A stretch of DNA of 64,000 nt from Archilochus colubris (taxonomy: Eukaryota > Chordata > Aves > Apodiformes > Trochilidae): the NCBI GenBank assembly GCA_023079485.1, contig CM041098.1, positions 1,198,193-1,262,192 on the forward strand, written 5' to 3'. Positions 31,414 through 42,809 of the stretch are shown here, piece by piece. Position numbers and translations under genes: made by a program. Under the pieces are notes generated by a model. The model was given only the letters and a program-made list of their open reading frames with translations, was not told the origin of the DNA and searched no databases. Positions within the stretch are counted from its first letter, which is position 1. Each line of letters starts with the position of its first letter.

Positions 31414-32089
31414 TTGCATCGATTTCCTTTGCTAGCTGGGCTGGTAGCTGTTAATGGGATGCTCAGGGTTGGGCTCTGTGCTGGGCAAGAGGAGGAAACC
31501 GATAGGGCTGGGTCGAACGTGGTGTCCTCAGTGTGCTGGGGGGGTGGAAAGGCAAAGCTCCCAAAGGTCAGCCTGCCCCTGGCTCCAGCTGCCTTGCCCA
31601 GAGCCTCTTCCAGTTGCCAGGCAGGCTCCTGCTGCTCCCCGGGCTCTCTGTCACCTCCAGTGTCACCGTCCCCACCGTGGGCTGAGGCCTCGTTTTCAGC
31701 AGAGCTGGGAATGGTCCCTTCCCTTCCCTGAGCATTGAATCAGGAGAAGGGCTGGAGACAGCCCGGGGGTTGAAGCCAGGACTGATGTGCTTGTGGCAGA
31801 TGTAGCTGGGACCGAAGGGGACTGGATGTCACCTCCCCAGTCATGTCACGGGAGCAGGGACATCCTGCGGGGATGGGCAGCAGGGATCTGGGATGCTCTG
31901 AACACCCCTGCAGGCAGACAGGGGCTGCTCCACAAAAAGCTGCCCAGAAAGAGGTTCAGCAAGAGGTGGCAATGTCACCCTGCTGTCCCTGGCACCCTGG
32001 CCAGGCTTTTCACCCACCCTCTTCCTCTGCTGAGGATTCCAAACCTCTCCAATGGGATTTTCCATCCCCTTCCCCTCTCTTCCCGGGCA
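31414..32089. other. Unique stretch leading into a CpG-rich region
   Basis: Nothing recognisable; CpG frequency rises after about 32085. Confidence 0.4.
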
Positions 32090-32770
32090 GGTCCGAAGTC
32101 CACCGGCAGGCAACAATCAGCCTGAAATCCCTTTTTGTTTTGTTTTTTTTTCCTTTTTTCATCAACCGCGGGGCCGAGGCAGAGCTCTGGGCTCGGAGTC
32201 AAAAGCAAAGAGGAAAGGGCAGAGCTGGGCTGGGTCCCTTTGCGGAGCTCCCCGGGGAGGGTTCGGGTGCGGGGATGCTGCGGGCCCTGCGGGGCTGCCC
32301 GGCAAGAAGGGTGCTGGGGCTCTGGGAATGTTAGAGGTGGAAGGGAAGGGGTTGGCTGGAGAGAAAGAAGGAAAAAAAAAAAAAAAAAAAAGGGAAAAAA
32401 GGGAAAATCGGCCATTTTTTTGCCAGCAGAAGATGCGAGCTGGCAAGCGGGGGGGTGGGGAATCTCTGGCACTCGGGTCCCAGGGATCCGGGGCTGCTGC
32501 CCCTTTAAAACGCGGGGATGAGGAGACGCAAATGAGGAGCTGGCTGAAAATTAGTAGAGCAGAAAAGTCCAAATGATGCAGAGCTAATTCCTTAAGTGTC
32601 AGACTGGCTGCCAGACCCTGCGCCTCGCAGCCCCCCCACCCCCCCCAGGCAAGCCCGGGGAGCTCCTGAGGCTGCTTGCTGCCCCCCGGCTCCCAGCAAA
32701 CCCCCCCTGGGGACCCCCAGCAACGCCCTGGGTGGGTCCATGGCACATCCGTAGGGTTGTTCCCCCCCCC
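32090..32770. promoter_or_regulatory. Moderately CpG-rich region, possible promoter or enhancer
   Basis: I count roughly 28 CpG by eye, against near absence in flanking DNA. CpG is clustered at 32160-32310 and 32400-32540. It contains a 20-A run (32372-32391), CCCCTTTAAAACGCGGGG near 32500 (a TTTAAA element), GACGCAAATGAGGAGCTGGC and GAGCTAATTCC near 32581. Long C runs lie at 32631-32648 and 32763-32772. No gene is identifiable on either side, so a promoter call is tentative. Confidence 0.35.
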
Positions 32771-32784
32771 CCACTCCCCACCCG

Positions 32785-33310
32785 GGTGAAAAGATGGGGG
32801 AAGTTTTTTTAATATACTTTTATTGGTCTGTAAATTTCTTTTCTTTCCCCACCGGCTTGGATCGATGTTTGCAGTTTACTGAAGTCCCAGGCACACAGAT
32901 TAAATCCTCTCTCCCTCTATTACTCTGGGTGGGCTTTTATTCTCCCTCTGATCACTCGGAAATAAACACAGTGCGAGGAAGGGGATGGAGGGGCGGGGGA
33001 GAGGGAAGGAGGAGGAGGCGTGTGGGGGGTGTTTGGCCAATTTCAGACCTGTTTATTCTCTACCAGCCACGGAGCTCCCTGCCATTAAACAAGTCACTTA
33101 GTCTGCAAGCTGCTGGATCCCTTCTCCATTCCCTTGCCTCCCTGATCTCCCTGCTCTCTGCTCCCTTCCCTTCTCCCCCCCCTCACTCCCCCCCTCCCCC
33201 ATTATTTTTAGAAGAACAATAATAATTAGGCAGAGCAGCCTCTAACACAATTGTTTCAGCCTGAACAAGCAATTAGGACAGGCAGAGTGAGGCTAATGAA
33301 TGGTGCATTG
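32785..33310. promoter_or_regulatory. AT-rich homeodomain/SOX/FOX cluster, strongest enhancer candidate
   Basis: Ordered motifs in unique DNA: ACTTTTATTGGTCTG (inverted CCAAT, near 32817), GAAATAAACACAG (32960-32972, FOX-like), GGCCAATTTCAG (CCAAT at 33037-33041), TGTTTAT (33050-33056), CATTAAACAAGTCAC, AACAATAATAATTAGG (33215-33230), the palindrome ACAATTGT (33247-33254, paired SOX cores), CAATTAGG (33270-33277) and GGCTAATGAATGG (33291-33303). No frame codes for a recognisable protein. It directly follows the CpG-rich region. Confidence 0.45.
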
Positions 33311-33355
33311 GTTCCCCCCCCTCACCTTCTCCACCCCCAAGTCCTTCTGCCCGGT

Positions 33356-33476
33356 CCCCCTCCCTCCCTCCCTCCCTCCCTCCCTCCCTCCATCCCTCCC
33401 TCCATCCATCCCTCCCTCCATCCCTCCCTCCATCCCTCCCTCCATCCATCCCTCCATCCCTCCATCCATCCATCCC
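33356..33476. repeat. (TCCC/TCCA)n microsatellite, about 120 bp
   Basis: Tetramers of TCCC giving way to mixtures of TCCA and TCCC. It generates spurious proline/serine-rich frames on the plus strand and glycine/aspartate-rich frames on the minus strand. Confidence 0.97.
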
Positions 33477-34789
33477 CCCAACCACCCCCAGCCTGGATAG
33501 GCTCAGGAGCTGCCTGTTGGAAGGCAGGCAGGGGCTGGCAGGCAACTCAGCCCCCCAAGGCCATGGGCAAGGCAGCTCTGATGAGCTGGAGAAGGGGAGG
33601 CTGGAGATGGGGAGGAGGGGAGGAGGGATGGAGGAGCCGGGCTGCATCCCAGCTGCCAAGCTGTGACTTTGGCAAAGGGAACAAGAGTGACAAGCCAGGA
33701 GCTGCCCCGGGTCCTCTGGTGGGCAGGAGGAGGGATTCTCCCCAGGGCTTGGGAGCTCCTGGGCTCCAGCAGAGCAGCAAAAACCCCGGTGCTACCCCAT
33801 GGGGGGCTAGGGATGGAGTGTGGGGTTGGGAAATCCTGGAGCACTGTCCCCTCCCTCTGATGCTGCTGGTGGCCCTGTCCCTGGAATGGTTGTTGCTGGA
33901 GTGGGGTGGCCAGGGCCAAGCAGTGGGCTGGAATATTCCTGCCCAGCTCCTTTTGAAGGCAGAGGGAGTGCTTGGGAACTTGAGTGTCCTAACTGGAGTT
34001 ACGTGGGACTGCTGGGAACGTGCGGGGTCCTGCAGGGCTGCTGGGACAGCAGAAAGCAGGGAAGTGTCCCCTTTTGGGGTAGATGTTGGTCACAACCTTG
34101 AGAAGGATGGGGAGTGTGGCCCATGGAGGTGGTGTCCCAAAAGGACCAGCTGTGGGGACACAATCATGTCCCAGTCCCAGGGTAGGTGATGCCCTGGGAG
34201 CAGCTGGTCCCAGGTGAGGATGAGGTTCTGGATCCCAGAACTGATGAGATGTTGGTGTTGGTGCTGTGAGGATGGGGCAGGCAGCACCAGGGATGTGGGA
34301 GGGGATGTGGCAGGCAAGGTGGAGGAGTTTGTGGCAAACTGCCCTGGGGTGACACCCGAGGTGGTGGTGTGGTGGCTGCAGGGTGACAAGTGGTGGCCAT
34401 GGCACTTCCAGGGCACTGCCAGCCAGCTGGGCAGCTGCCCCTACCCTGTGCTCAGGGGTCCAAGCTCCATCCTGAGCCCACCAAGTGGGACAAGGTGTGG
34501 AGAGATGTCCCCAGCCTCAGCCCTGGTGTCCCCCATGGCCTGGGCCAAGTGTGGGGCTGCACGTGTGGGCAGGAAGGGGGCAAGGGGACATGAGGGACTC
34601 CGGGTGCTCTCCTGGATCCCACCCCCTGCTCTGGCTCCAAACTGGAGCTCAACCACCCCTGGTTTTGCTGAAGGGATGGGAGCTTTTGGGTGCCAGTGTA
34701 GCAGGGCAGGGGGAGGTGTAATGGCAGCCAAGGGATGAAAGGAGCCAAGCTGCCCTTCTGCCTGCTCTGAGAAGATCCAGGTTCCCTTT
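33477..34789. other. Unique GC-rich stretch
   Basis: Long overlapping open frames here lack domains and partly read through the adjacent microsatellite. No gene recognised. Confidence 0.45.
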
Positions 34790-35140
34790 CCCAGCCCCAC
34801 CACAACACATCACAAATCCCAATGTGATTTGCTGTCCCTCAGGCTGCTGGGTATTACTGCTTTCCAAATGTCTCTCTCCCAGTCTCCATGGTGTTAAATT
34901 ATATTTCCCCAGCTGGATTACTTTGCATTTGTTCAGAATGAATTTCATTTGGCTATTTCCTTCCTCGGCCTGACCCTTCTTTCCCAGTGCATTATCTTTT
35001 AGCTCTTTGTCCTCCCCAGGATTTGCAGCACCTTCCCATTTCATATCCTCTGCAAATTTAATTAACATGCTCTTTACCCTCCCTCTTGCAGATCAAATGA
35101 AGATGTTAAAGGAGAGCAGACCTGGCACAGATCTAACCAC
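34790..35140 (-). mobile_element. Ancient CR1-lineage LINE remnant with RT palm
   Basis: On the minus strand the reverse-transcriptase order is readable: PGLLSFNIFI (upstream of 35068), LIKFAEDMKWEGAAN, QMKFILNKCKVIQLGKYNL and RLGERHLESSNT. The FADD catalytic box has become FAED. The frame stays mostly open for about 90 codons, unusual for such a diverged copy, but both ends are lost. It is related to the element at 1.0 kb and older than the young subfamily. Confidence 0.85.
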
Positions 35141-35154
35141 TAACCACTAACAAC

Positions 35155-35262
35155 AATACAAGTACCTTGCACTTAAATTATGCACTCTCCATCAGAAGAT
35201 TTCAGGGACCTTTGCTGCACTGGATCAGGATAATTATTAGAGCTGGGAACTCTGGTGAGCCG
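35155..35262 (+). mobile_element. Ancient amniote repeat fragment
   Basis: ACCTTGCACTTAAATTATGC, then CATCAGAAGATTTCAGG, CTTTGCTGCAC and GGATAATTATTAG resemble an old repeat common in turtles and crocodilians (a TTGCACTTATATAGCGC, CATCCGAAGATCTCAAAGC order). The name of the family is uncertain to me. Divergence is high. Confidence 0.45.
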
Positions 35263-36199
35263 GGGAATTCAATATCTGAGGTCTGCCTGAGGACATGTGT
35301 CTTGTTGATTGTTGTGTTGCCACAGACCTTGGCAGCTCTGGCACAGATGGCCCTGAAGTATTGTCCTTGTCACACTGGACACAGAGGTCCCCGGCCTGGG
35401 GATCCCCACCCCAGGTGGAGGAGAAGCAAAGCAGAGACAAAGCTGACTCAAAAAATCTTCTGGTTTGGTTCCAGCCAAGGACTCAGTGAGAGGCTGCAGC
35501 CCTGCTGTGCTGGGATATCCTCCCAGGATGCTTCAGGCTTTGTAGTCCTGCAACGGGGAAACTGAGGCACGGAGGGAAGGGTCGGTGCATTAGGCACGTG
35601 GACTGCAATTCTGTGGGGGATCAGAAGAGGAATATCCAGGGCTCCTGCTCCCTGTCACTGCCTGAACCTCCTCTGGGCTGGGAGGGATCTCCCAGGGGCT
35701 GGAATGGCTTCCTGGGAGGTCTGAATCCCACCTCCTTTTCCACCTCCACCAAAGAGCCTCTTAGCAGCAACCCCGTGGCAACCTGAGCAGGGAGGGAGTT
35801 TGTAGGACCCAGATGCCAAGTTCTTTACATCTGAATGAGCTTTCTTTCCCCCCCCTTCCTATTTTCCAACATTTAGCAACTCAGTGTTCTCATCCTGTTA
35901 GTGTTCCCTCCTGATGAATAATGGAGCCTGCTCTGGGTGATGCTGGAGCCTCAAACCTCTGCTGCTGCAGTCTGTACCTGCATGTGCAGGCACACCAACC
36001 TCCTCCACACCTCCTGCCCTGGCCTCCTCCAGCTACAACAAGCCCAAGAGCTGCTGCTGAGAGGAACGACTGTGCAAGAGCATCCTGGGAGGTGAGTGCC
36101 CCCCAGATGGGTTCCTGCTGCACTCACCACTCGGAATTCCTCCTGTGTGTTGTGTGAGGCAACAGAAGTTGTGTCCTGGGATTAAAGGACCTGGGTGTG
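35263..36199. other. Unique stretch with a MIR-like core
   Basis: GGGGAAACTGAGGCACGGAG at 35556-35575 matches the reversed MIR core or the far end of the repeat that starts at 35155; the gap of nearly 300 bp would then be an insertion. Nothing else recognised. Confidence 0.4.
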
Positions 36200-36402
36200 C
36201 AGGTTGCTGACAGCAAAACTTTGGGTAGTGGAAAACTGGAGCAGGTTGCCCAGGGAGGTGCCCTCATCCCTGGAGATGCTGAAGGTGAGGCTTGAGGAGG
36301 CTCTGAGCACCCTGAGCTGGGTGAGGTGTCCCTGTGACTGCAGGGGTGGCACTGGGTGACCTTTAGGTCCCTTCCAACCCAAATTATTCCATGATTCTAG
36401 GA
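36200..36402 (+). mobile_element. CR1 LINE 3'-end fragment
   Basis: GGAGCAGGTTGCCCAGGGAG, CATCCCTGGAGATGCTGAAG, GGGTGAGGTGTCCCTGTGAC and the terminus TTAGGTCCCTTCCAACCC with ATTATTCCATGATTCTAGG. Its wording lies between the young subfamily and older groups. Confidence 0.93.
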
Positions 36403-36635
36403 CAAAGCCCCATGGATAGAGCCTGGGTAGGATGGAGAAGGCACAGAGGACCCAGGGGCTCTTCCTAAAACTGAACATCTTGTCCAGAGCTAGAAAAACC
36501 TGAGCCTTGCTCTTGGGAGATGCTTGCATGGCCTTTCCTTTACTTGCTTGCTTGGAGCTTGTACTTCCCTGCTGGTGTCCACAGGCTCCCAAAATCCTCC
36601 CCTGCCCAGGAGAAATTCTGTCCTGCAGCCCCTGA
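36403..36635. other. Unique spacer
   Basis: Nothing recognisable. Confidence 0.35.
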
Positions 36636-36800
36636 GCCAGGCATTAGTCTTTCTCTCTCCTGATAAGTCAGCTCATAGCCTTGATTTTCACAGCAATATT
36701 TCAGAGCAGCTAAGCAGGAGTTCAAGCGCTGTTTATAAGCAAAGGAAAATAAACCCCAGGGCTGTTTAAGGAGAATATTGATAGGGGAGGGTGAAGGGAC
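36636..36800. promoter_or_regulatory. Small AT-rich block
   Basis: CCTGATAAGTCAGC, CACAGCAATATTTCAG, GCTGTTTATAAGCAAAGG and GGAAAATAAACCCC in unique DNA without a coding frame. Weak candidate element. Confidence 0.22.
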
Positions 36801-37304
36801 CATGAAATCCCATCTGGAAATTGGGAGCATCTTCCTAGGGCTGGAGTGGTGAGCTCTCAAACTGCCTCCTCCTAAGAGGAGGGGGATTAAGAACCCAGAT
36901 TTCTCCTTTGAGCCACCATCATTTAGCCAGGAGAGAAATGAGCTGAACCTGTCTGAATTTTGTCATCTTAGAAACCCTCTTAGCCTGGTGTTGGTTGGGT
37001 GTGGGTCACATCTGCCCCAGGCAGTCCCTGTGGCAGCAGCCATGCCCTAACACTGCTAACTAACCAGTTAACCATTAACTAGCAACTAGTATTCCCATTT
37101 CTAACGAGTTTCCTTGCTCTGCCATAACAAGCAATCAGGACCCTTTGCTATCCTCTGCAGCTCAGCCAAGTTTTTAGCCCACCTTGGCAGAGCCATCCAG
37201 ACTTCTGCTCAGGGCTTGATGCTCTGGATCAAAGAGCTCCAAAGACTTTCCACCCAGTCCCCACCTCATGGATGTTTCCAGCTCCATCAGTTCCCTCCTC
37301 AGTT
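36801..37304. other. Unique spacer
   Basis: 37047-37098 is a run of CTAAC/TTAAC-like phrases (GCTAACTAACCAGTTAACC). Otherwise nothing recognised. Confidence 0.4.
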
Positions 37305-38035
37305 GCAGTATCTTGCAGGGGTCTTGCAGCTGGGTAGGGAGAACCCCAGGTACCAGGACAGACTGGGGACTGAGCTGCTGGAGAGCAGTGAAGGGGAAAG
37401 GGCCCTGGAAGGATGACCATGAGCCAGGAAAGTGTCCTGGTGGCCAAGAAGGCCAATGGCACCTGGGGGGCATTAGGAGGGGATGGTCAGGAGAGGTTCT
37501 GCTCCCCCTCTGGGCCCTGCTGAGGCCACATCTGGAATATTGTGTCCAGTTCTGGGCCCCTCAGTTCCAGAAGGACAGGGAACTGCTTGAGAAAACCCAG
37601 CACAGCCTCCAAGGTGCTGAAGGGAGTGGAACATCTGGTGAGGAAAGGCTGAGGGAGCTGAGGGGCTCTGCAGCTTGGGGGAGAGTGAGGGGTGAGCTCA
37701 GTAATGGCTATAAATATGTAAGGGGTGAGTGCCAGGAGGATGGAGCCAGGCTCCAGGCTCTGCTCAGTCCTGCCCAATGACAGGACAGGGGCAACAGACA
37801 CAAACTTGACCATAGGAGGTTCCACATGAAACGAGGAAGAGTTTTTTCCCTGTGAGGGTGAGGGAGCCCTGGCCCAGGCTGCCCAGGGGGGTTGTGGAGT
37901 CTCCTCCTCTGAAGAATGCCCCTGGCTGTGTCCCTGTGGGACCTGCTGGATGGAGGAGACCCTGCTCTGCCAGGGGGTTGGAGTCTGGGATCTTCTGAGG
38001 TCCCTTCCAAGCCCTCTCTTCCTGTGATTCTGTAA
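37305..38035 (+). mobile_element. CR1 LINE, long fragment of an older group
   Basis: Open from 37268 to 37780 in the plus frame, with CR1 ORF2 C-terminal landmarks: LGRENPRYQDRLGTELLESS, EVLLPLWALLRPHLEYCVQF, WAPQFQKDRELLEK, GEERLRELRG and GYKYVRGECQEDGARL. The ORF end and 3' UTR follow (GTTGTGGAGTCTCC, GGACCTGCTGGATGG, CTGAGGTCCCTTCCAAGCC, CTGTGATTCTG). The catalytic region is absent. Internal small deletions shift the frame near 37400 and 37600. Confidence 0.95.
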
Positions 38036-39301
38036 CATCCATCCACATCCATCCTCCTTGGCACAGAGCATGGAGCAGGCTGGTGGGGACCACTCTGGGC
38101 TTCTTGTTGCTGTGCTGGAGATGGAAGATAGTGAGGCTGCCTGCACATCAAAGTCAGGATTTCTTCTTTTTTCTTTTTTTTTTTTCCCCTCTCTCCCTTT
38201 CTTGCTGTTCTCTGCACAATTTATTATCAGAGCTTTGCCAACCTCCTGCCTGTGGCCTCTGCTTGCCTGGCTCAGCCAAACGAGGGGAGAGGCTGTCAGC
38301 TGGCTGAGAAACTTCCTCCTGCTGCCTTGGATTAACTCCATCCAGGTAAATCTCCTCGGCTGCCAAGTGTCCCCTTCTTGGTGCCAAAGCTCCAGGGCCA
38401 GGCTCTGGCATCTCGGGAGGCAGGGACTGGGAAATGCTGGGAAACACCATGGGCAGGGCTGGTCTCTGAGAGATGGAGGGGAAAGACTGGAAATGCTGGG
38501 GGAGAAAGGGGTTGAAAGAGAAGGAGGTGGGGAGCACCCAACCCTCTGCAGCTGCTCAGAGAGGGGGAGGAGAGGCAGGCTCAGCCCTGCACAAAGCTCT
38601 CGAATTCTCAGTGAATTCACTTCCATTTTGTCCTCTTAAATTATTAATCTAGCAATAGAATTACCCCCAAACACCTCCCCCTGCCCTTCTCCAGGCCTCA
38701 AAGCCCCAGCCAGACTCTCCTGTGGCTTTTATCTCCCACTGCTGAGCAAAGAGGCTGGAAGCAGGCAGGGGATGGAGGGGATGATCCCCAGGGAGACCAA
38801 GGGAAGCTGGGTCCACTTGTGGCCCTGAGCTGGTGGCTTCTGGTGTCCTGCAGCACCTCAGGGACAGCTTGGACCTGGGCTGGCCCAACACTGGGGACAC
38901 AGAGATGTTGGGGCTCCACAAAGTCACCAGCACCCAGGAGCTGAGCTCTGGGTGCTGAAGGTTTGGGCTGCAAAGTTCCTGGGCTTGGGGCATCTGGTGC
39001 TCACTCCTGCATCTCAGAACAGGGGCAAGAAGCTCCCCAAGCTTTAGGAACCCAGGGCTTTTTTGGGCAGTGTGTGTTTTAAGCTGGCTCAGACCCTTCC
39101 CCTAGCCCTTGGGGTGGTTCTGCTGGGGCTGGGGGGTGGCTGGGACGTGGGGAGTTCAGGGGGAACAAGATGAGGCAGAGGGTGGGGAGATCACTGGAGC
39201 CAGCAGGACCAGCAAATGGCAGCACAAACCACCTGGCTCCACAAATAATTTCTGATTCATGGGTGCTTCCACCCAACCTGGGACTTTCCACCACTATCCC
39301 A
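38036..39301. other. Unique non-coding stretch
   Basis: A T/C-rich patch at 38160-38190 and an AT-rich patch at 38625-38660 (CTTAAATTATTAATCTAGC). No gene recognised. Confidence 0.4.
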
Positions 39302-39606
39302 TGCTGGAGAGGGACTTGGGACAAGGGCCTGGAGGGATGGGATGAGGGGAAAGGGTTTCCAGCTGGGAGAGGGGAGATGGAGAGGAGATGGGAGGGAGAA
39401 ATTCCTTGGTGTGAGGGTGCTGAGCCCCTGGGTGCCCAGGTTGCCCCCAGAAGCTGTGGCTGCCCCATCCCTGGCAGTGTTGAAGGTTGGATGGGGCTTG
39501 GAGCCCCCTGGGCTGGGGGAGGTGTCCCTGCCCATGGCAGGGAGGGGTTGGGACTGGGTGATCTTTAAAGTCCCTTCCAACCCAAACCATCTCTGATTCT
39601 CTGAAG
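39302..39606 (+). mobile_element. CR1 LINE, young subfamily (variant A)
   Basis: Runs from GGAGAGGGACTTGGGACAAG through the variant-A block (GGGAGAAATTCCTTGGTGTG) and 3' UTR to AAAGTCCCTTCCAACCC and CATCTCTGATTCTCTG. Nearly identical by eye to the copies at 42.1 and 56.5 kb over about 180 bp. Confidence 0.96.
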
Positions 39607-42110
39607 GACAGTGTTGTACAGCTTCCCAAAAACCCTGGGAATGACAATCCCTCCTTCTCCAGCAGCTGCAGACCCCATGATGCCAGGAGCTTCATCCCTG
39701 CTAGCAAGCCTGCTCCTGTCCTTCTGACCCATGGCTGGACTTTGTGAGAAGCTTTCTCCTGAGGATCCTCTTTCTGGCTGAGGTGAGGTCTCATTTTATG
39801 AATTATATGGGGGGACAAATTGCCCTGAAAGCCTCAACAGATACCTGCAAGCATCCTGCTTCCCCAGGCTGTCCCCAGGTTCTCCTTCCTGCATCCCTCT
39901 GGCATCCCTGCTGCTCTGGCTTTGCCAGCACTTGCTCTGCAAAGGTTTTGGAGGGAAGCAGAACAAAATAATGTCCCAAATGCTGCCAAATGTGCTGGGT
40001 GAGTGGGGTGGGCAGCACGGCTCTGGCTCCCGTGGAGAAGCAACAGCAATGTCTGGATTTTCCCAGCATGGTGGGAGGAGAAGGGATCAGAGGAGGTGGT
40101 GGTGAGGGGGTGACAATGAGCCTGGAGCTGGAGTGGAGAAAGCATCCTCGTGTTTATGGAAGATGAGAATCTTTCTGGGGAATCCTACATGGGGAAGGCA
40201 GCACGGGGGCTGCAGCAGTGTTTGGCAGGAGCTGGCAGCAAGGAAGGGAAATGCTGTGAGAGGGAACGGCCAGGAGCAGCATGGCATTAGAGATCAGAGC
40301 ACAAACCTTGTTGGAGAGCATCCTGCTTTCCTGCAGAATAGCCCGGGCATGCTAACGAGGGGCTGTGAGGAGCCTCCTCCTCCAGGTTATGTGTTGATTT
40401 TTTGTTTGTTTAATTGGAGAAAAACCCAGCAGGGAGCTGGCTGGCTGGAGAGCCCCGGGGTGGATTTGTCTGCAAGGAGAGACAGCTCTTGGGCAATAAC
40501 CAAGAGCCCTCGGTGGGGCTGGTGCCACCACCTCACTGAGCTGACACTTTTGGTAGCAACGTTTTGGGAGCATCCTGGTACCTGGTGGGATGAGCAGAGG
40601 AGAGATGCTGGCATGGGGAACCCTCTGAGATGCCTCCTTCACCCCTCCTGGGGGAGGCTGAGGTGTGAGAGCTCCTGGGGGGGATCTCAGCTTGCCAGTT
40701 GAAACATGGGAGGTCAAGAGGTTGCCCTGATCCCCTCCCCAAGGATGTGACCCCTAGGACAGGTTGGCATCTCCTTTATTTCACACCCAGGCGCTGGGTC
40801 TCGGGGAGTTGTGGAGCTCAGTCGGTGCTCCCTGTTCCTGCCTTGTTCTCCAGGTGGTCGGGTGTCCTTCTCCTGCCTCTCCCTGCCCTCTGGTATCTCG
40901 GCAACACCGAGTTTTCCACCACCTTCCTTCCACTCGTTTACCTCGAGTCCCCAGCACGTCACTTACACCACCACTCCTGTCACCTCGCATCCTGGCCCGT
41001 GCTGCTCAGTGTGTCACCTCGGCAGAGGATTAACCACATGGAGCCTGGGAGCCAGCCAAGCAGAAAGCAAAGCATATGTCACCTCTCCTTATGTTTACAG
41101 CAGAGAACATCACCTGGCACACCCAGAGAGAAGGGCACACGTTGAGTGATCTCCTCCTTGGGAACCCGGCTCAGCCCCAGGATGCAGCTTGGACCTGGGG
41201 CACCCTGGGCACCACCCCCTGCACCAGCTCAGTCTCCAGCTCAGTCTCCAGCTCAGTCTCCATCCACGTGGGACTCAGAAGGGGAAAATGGATTTGTTTT
41301 CAGGGCATCACAAGCATAAAACCACCTGGAAGCAGAGCTCGGCCTGATCTGTCTGGTCCTGAGATGACTTAATTTGTGGAGAGGTTTGCTGCAAGCTCTC
41401 CAACACGTGCTGCTCTGCTCTGCTGTCTCCCCAGGCGTGTGGCCCTCCTTCTCATCCCCAAAACCTTCCTTTCATGTCTGTCTCTTTTAGCACTGCTTCT
41501 CCTGCAGTGGTTTTGTTGTTTTTGGTTTGTTTTTTTTTCTTGCTCTGGTGTTTCCCACCTCTGGTTGAGATCCTTCAGCATTGCTCTTCCACCAGCCCTG
41601 GGAGAAAGTGGCTCAGAAAGCCCCTGGGGATGGAATTGCTGCATTTATCCTCCTTTTCTTTTTTTTTCTTCCTTTTTTTTCCCCAAGATCATCAGATTCC
41701 TGTTGCACATCATATTCTGGCTGGCTTTTGTCTCAGTGGCAAGAACACACAGGACCTGAGGGCTCATCTCTCTACCCAGCTTTTAAAGCCTTGTACTTGT
41801 CTGCAGGAGCCAGTGCATCAGCTTGATGGGTACCTGCTGCCCTGCATCTTTGTTATCCCCTCCTCCTTCTGCAGCCCTCTGCTCATCATGCTCCTGGCTC
41901 ATCTGTAGCTGCCAGTGCTGGGGAGAAACGGGTCCATGTCTGATTTTTGGCCATCCCCAGGAACTTTCTTGCCTGTGTTGTGGGTCCTCCACCTCTCTCG
42001 TGCTCCTACAAAACCACAAGGTGTGTACCCAGTGAGACAGCAGAGACAGCCCAGGGGATGCTGAACCACATCAGGATTTGTAAATCCTCTATCTACATGT
42101 TTACATTTCA
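39607..42110. other. 2.5 kb unique sequence
   Basis: Contains a 12-bp tandem repeat (CAGCTCAGTCTC, three copies, 41225-41260) and T-rich patches near 41527 and 41657-41682. The open frames show no recognisable domain. No gene seen. Confidence 0.5.
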
Positions 42111-42345
42111 AGAGGGGAGATGGAGAGGAGATGGGAGGGAGAAATTCCTTGGTGTGAGGGTGCTGAGCCCCTGGGTGCCCAGGTTGCCCCCAGAAGCTGT
42201 GGCTGCCCCATCCCTGGCAGTGTTGAAGGTTGGATGGGGCTTGGAGCCCCCTGGGCTGGGGGAGGTGTCCCTGACCATGGCAGGGGTTGGAACCAGATGG
42301 TATTTAAGGTCCCTTCCAACCCAAACCATTCCATGATTCTGGGAT
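42111..42345 (+). mobile_element. CR1 LINE, young subfamily (variant A)
   Basis: 5' end at 42111 inside GAGGGGAGATGGAGAGGAG. Continues through the variant-A block and 3' UTR to GGTATTTAAGGTCCCTTCC and CATTCCATGATTCTGGG. Confidence 0.97.
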
Positions 42346-42526
42346 TGGGTGTTGGGAACATTAAACCCAAATTTGAACCTTCTGTGCTGTGTGACTGATG
42401 GAGGCTGAACGTAGCTGTGGACTTTGGGTACCCAAACCAGCCAGAGCTGCTGCTCCCCCACCCAGTTTGCACTAAGAGGAGGCAAAAATGTCCAGACAGG
42501 GACATTGGAGGGTATGAATGTGTGTC
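42346..42526. other. Short spacer
   Basis: Nothing recognisable. Confidence 0.35.
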
Positions 42527-42593
42527 CCTCATCCATCCCTCCACCCATCCATCCATCCATCCCTCCATCCATCCCTCCATCCTCCATCCATCC
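42527..42593. repeat. (ATCC/CTCC)n microsatellite
   Basis: Tetramers of CATC and CCTC mixed. Confidence 0.95.
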
Positions 42594-42809
42594 CACACTC
42601 ACTGCAGGTTTCTGCCTGCTCACCCTGGGACTTCAGCACATAAAATGATTTCAGCATTTGCACCCAGGCTCTGCATTTGTCCAGCTGCTCAATCTGCTCT
42701 TTATTTAGGTGGGAATCTGGGGGTCCCTGGGCTGGCAAGGGGTGTGATGGGCTGGAGGGTGAGCTCCTGCACACAGCCCTGTGCAGAGTGTCTGCCACAC
42801 CTGTAATGA
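42594..42809. other. Short spacer
   Basis: Nothing recognisable. Confidence 0.35.

Noticed and set aside
33251..34189. 312-codon plus-strand open frame
   Set aside because: Stays open because it reads through the (TCCC/TCCA)n array; low-complexity proline/serine product followed by unrelated sequence.
37487..38626. 379-codon minus-strand open frame
   Set aside because: Mostly antisense to the CR1 ORF2 fragment at 37305-38035; the rest has no family resemblance.
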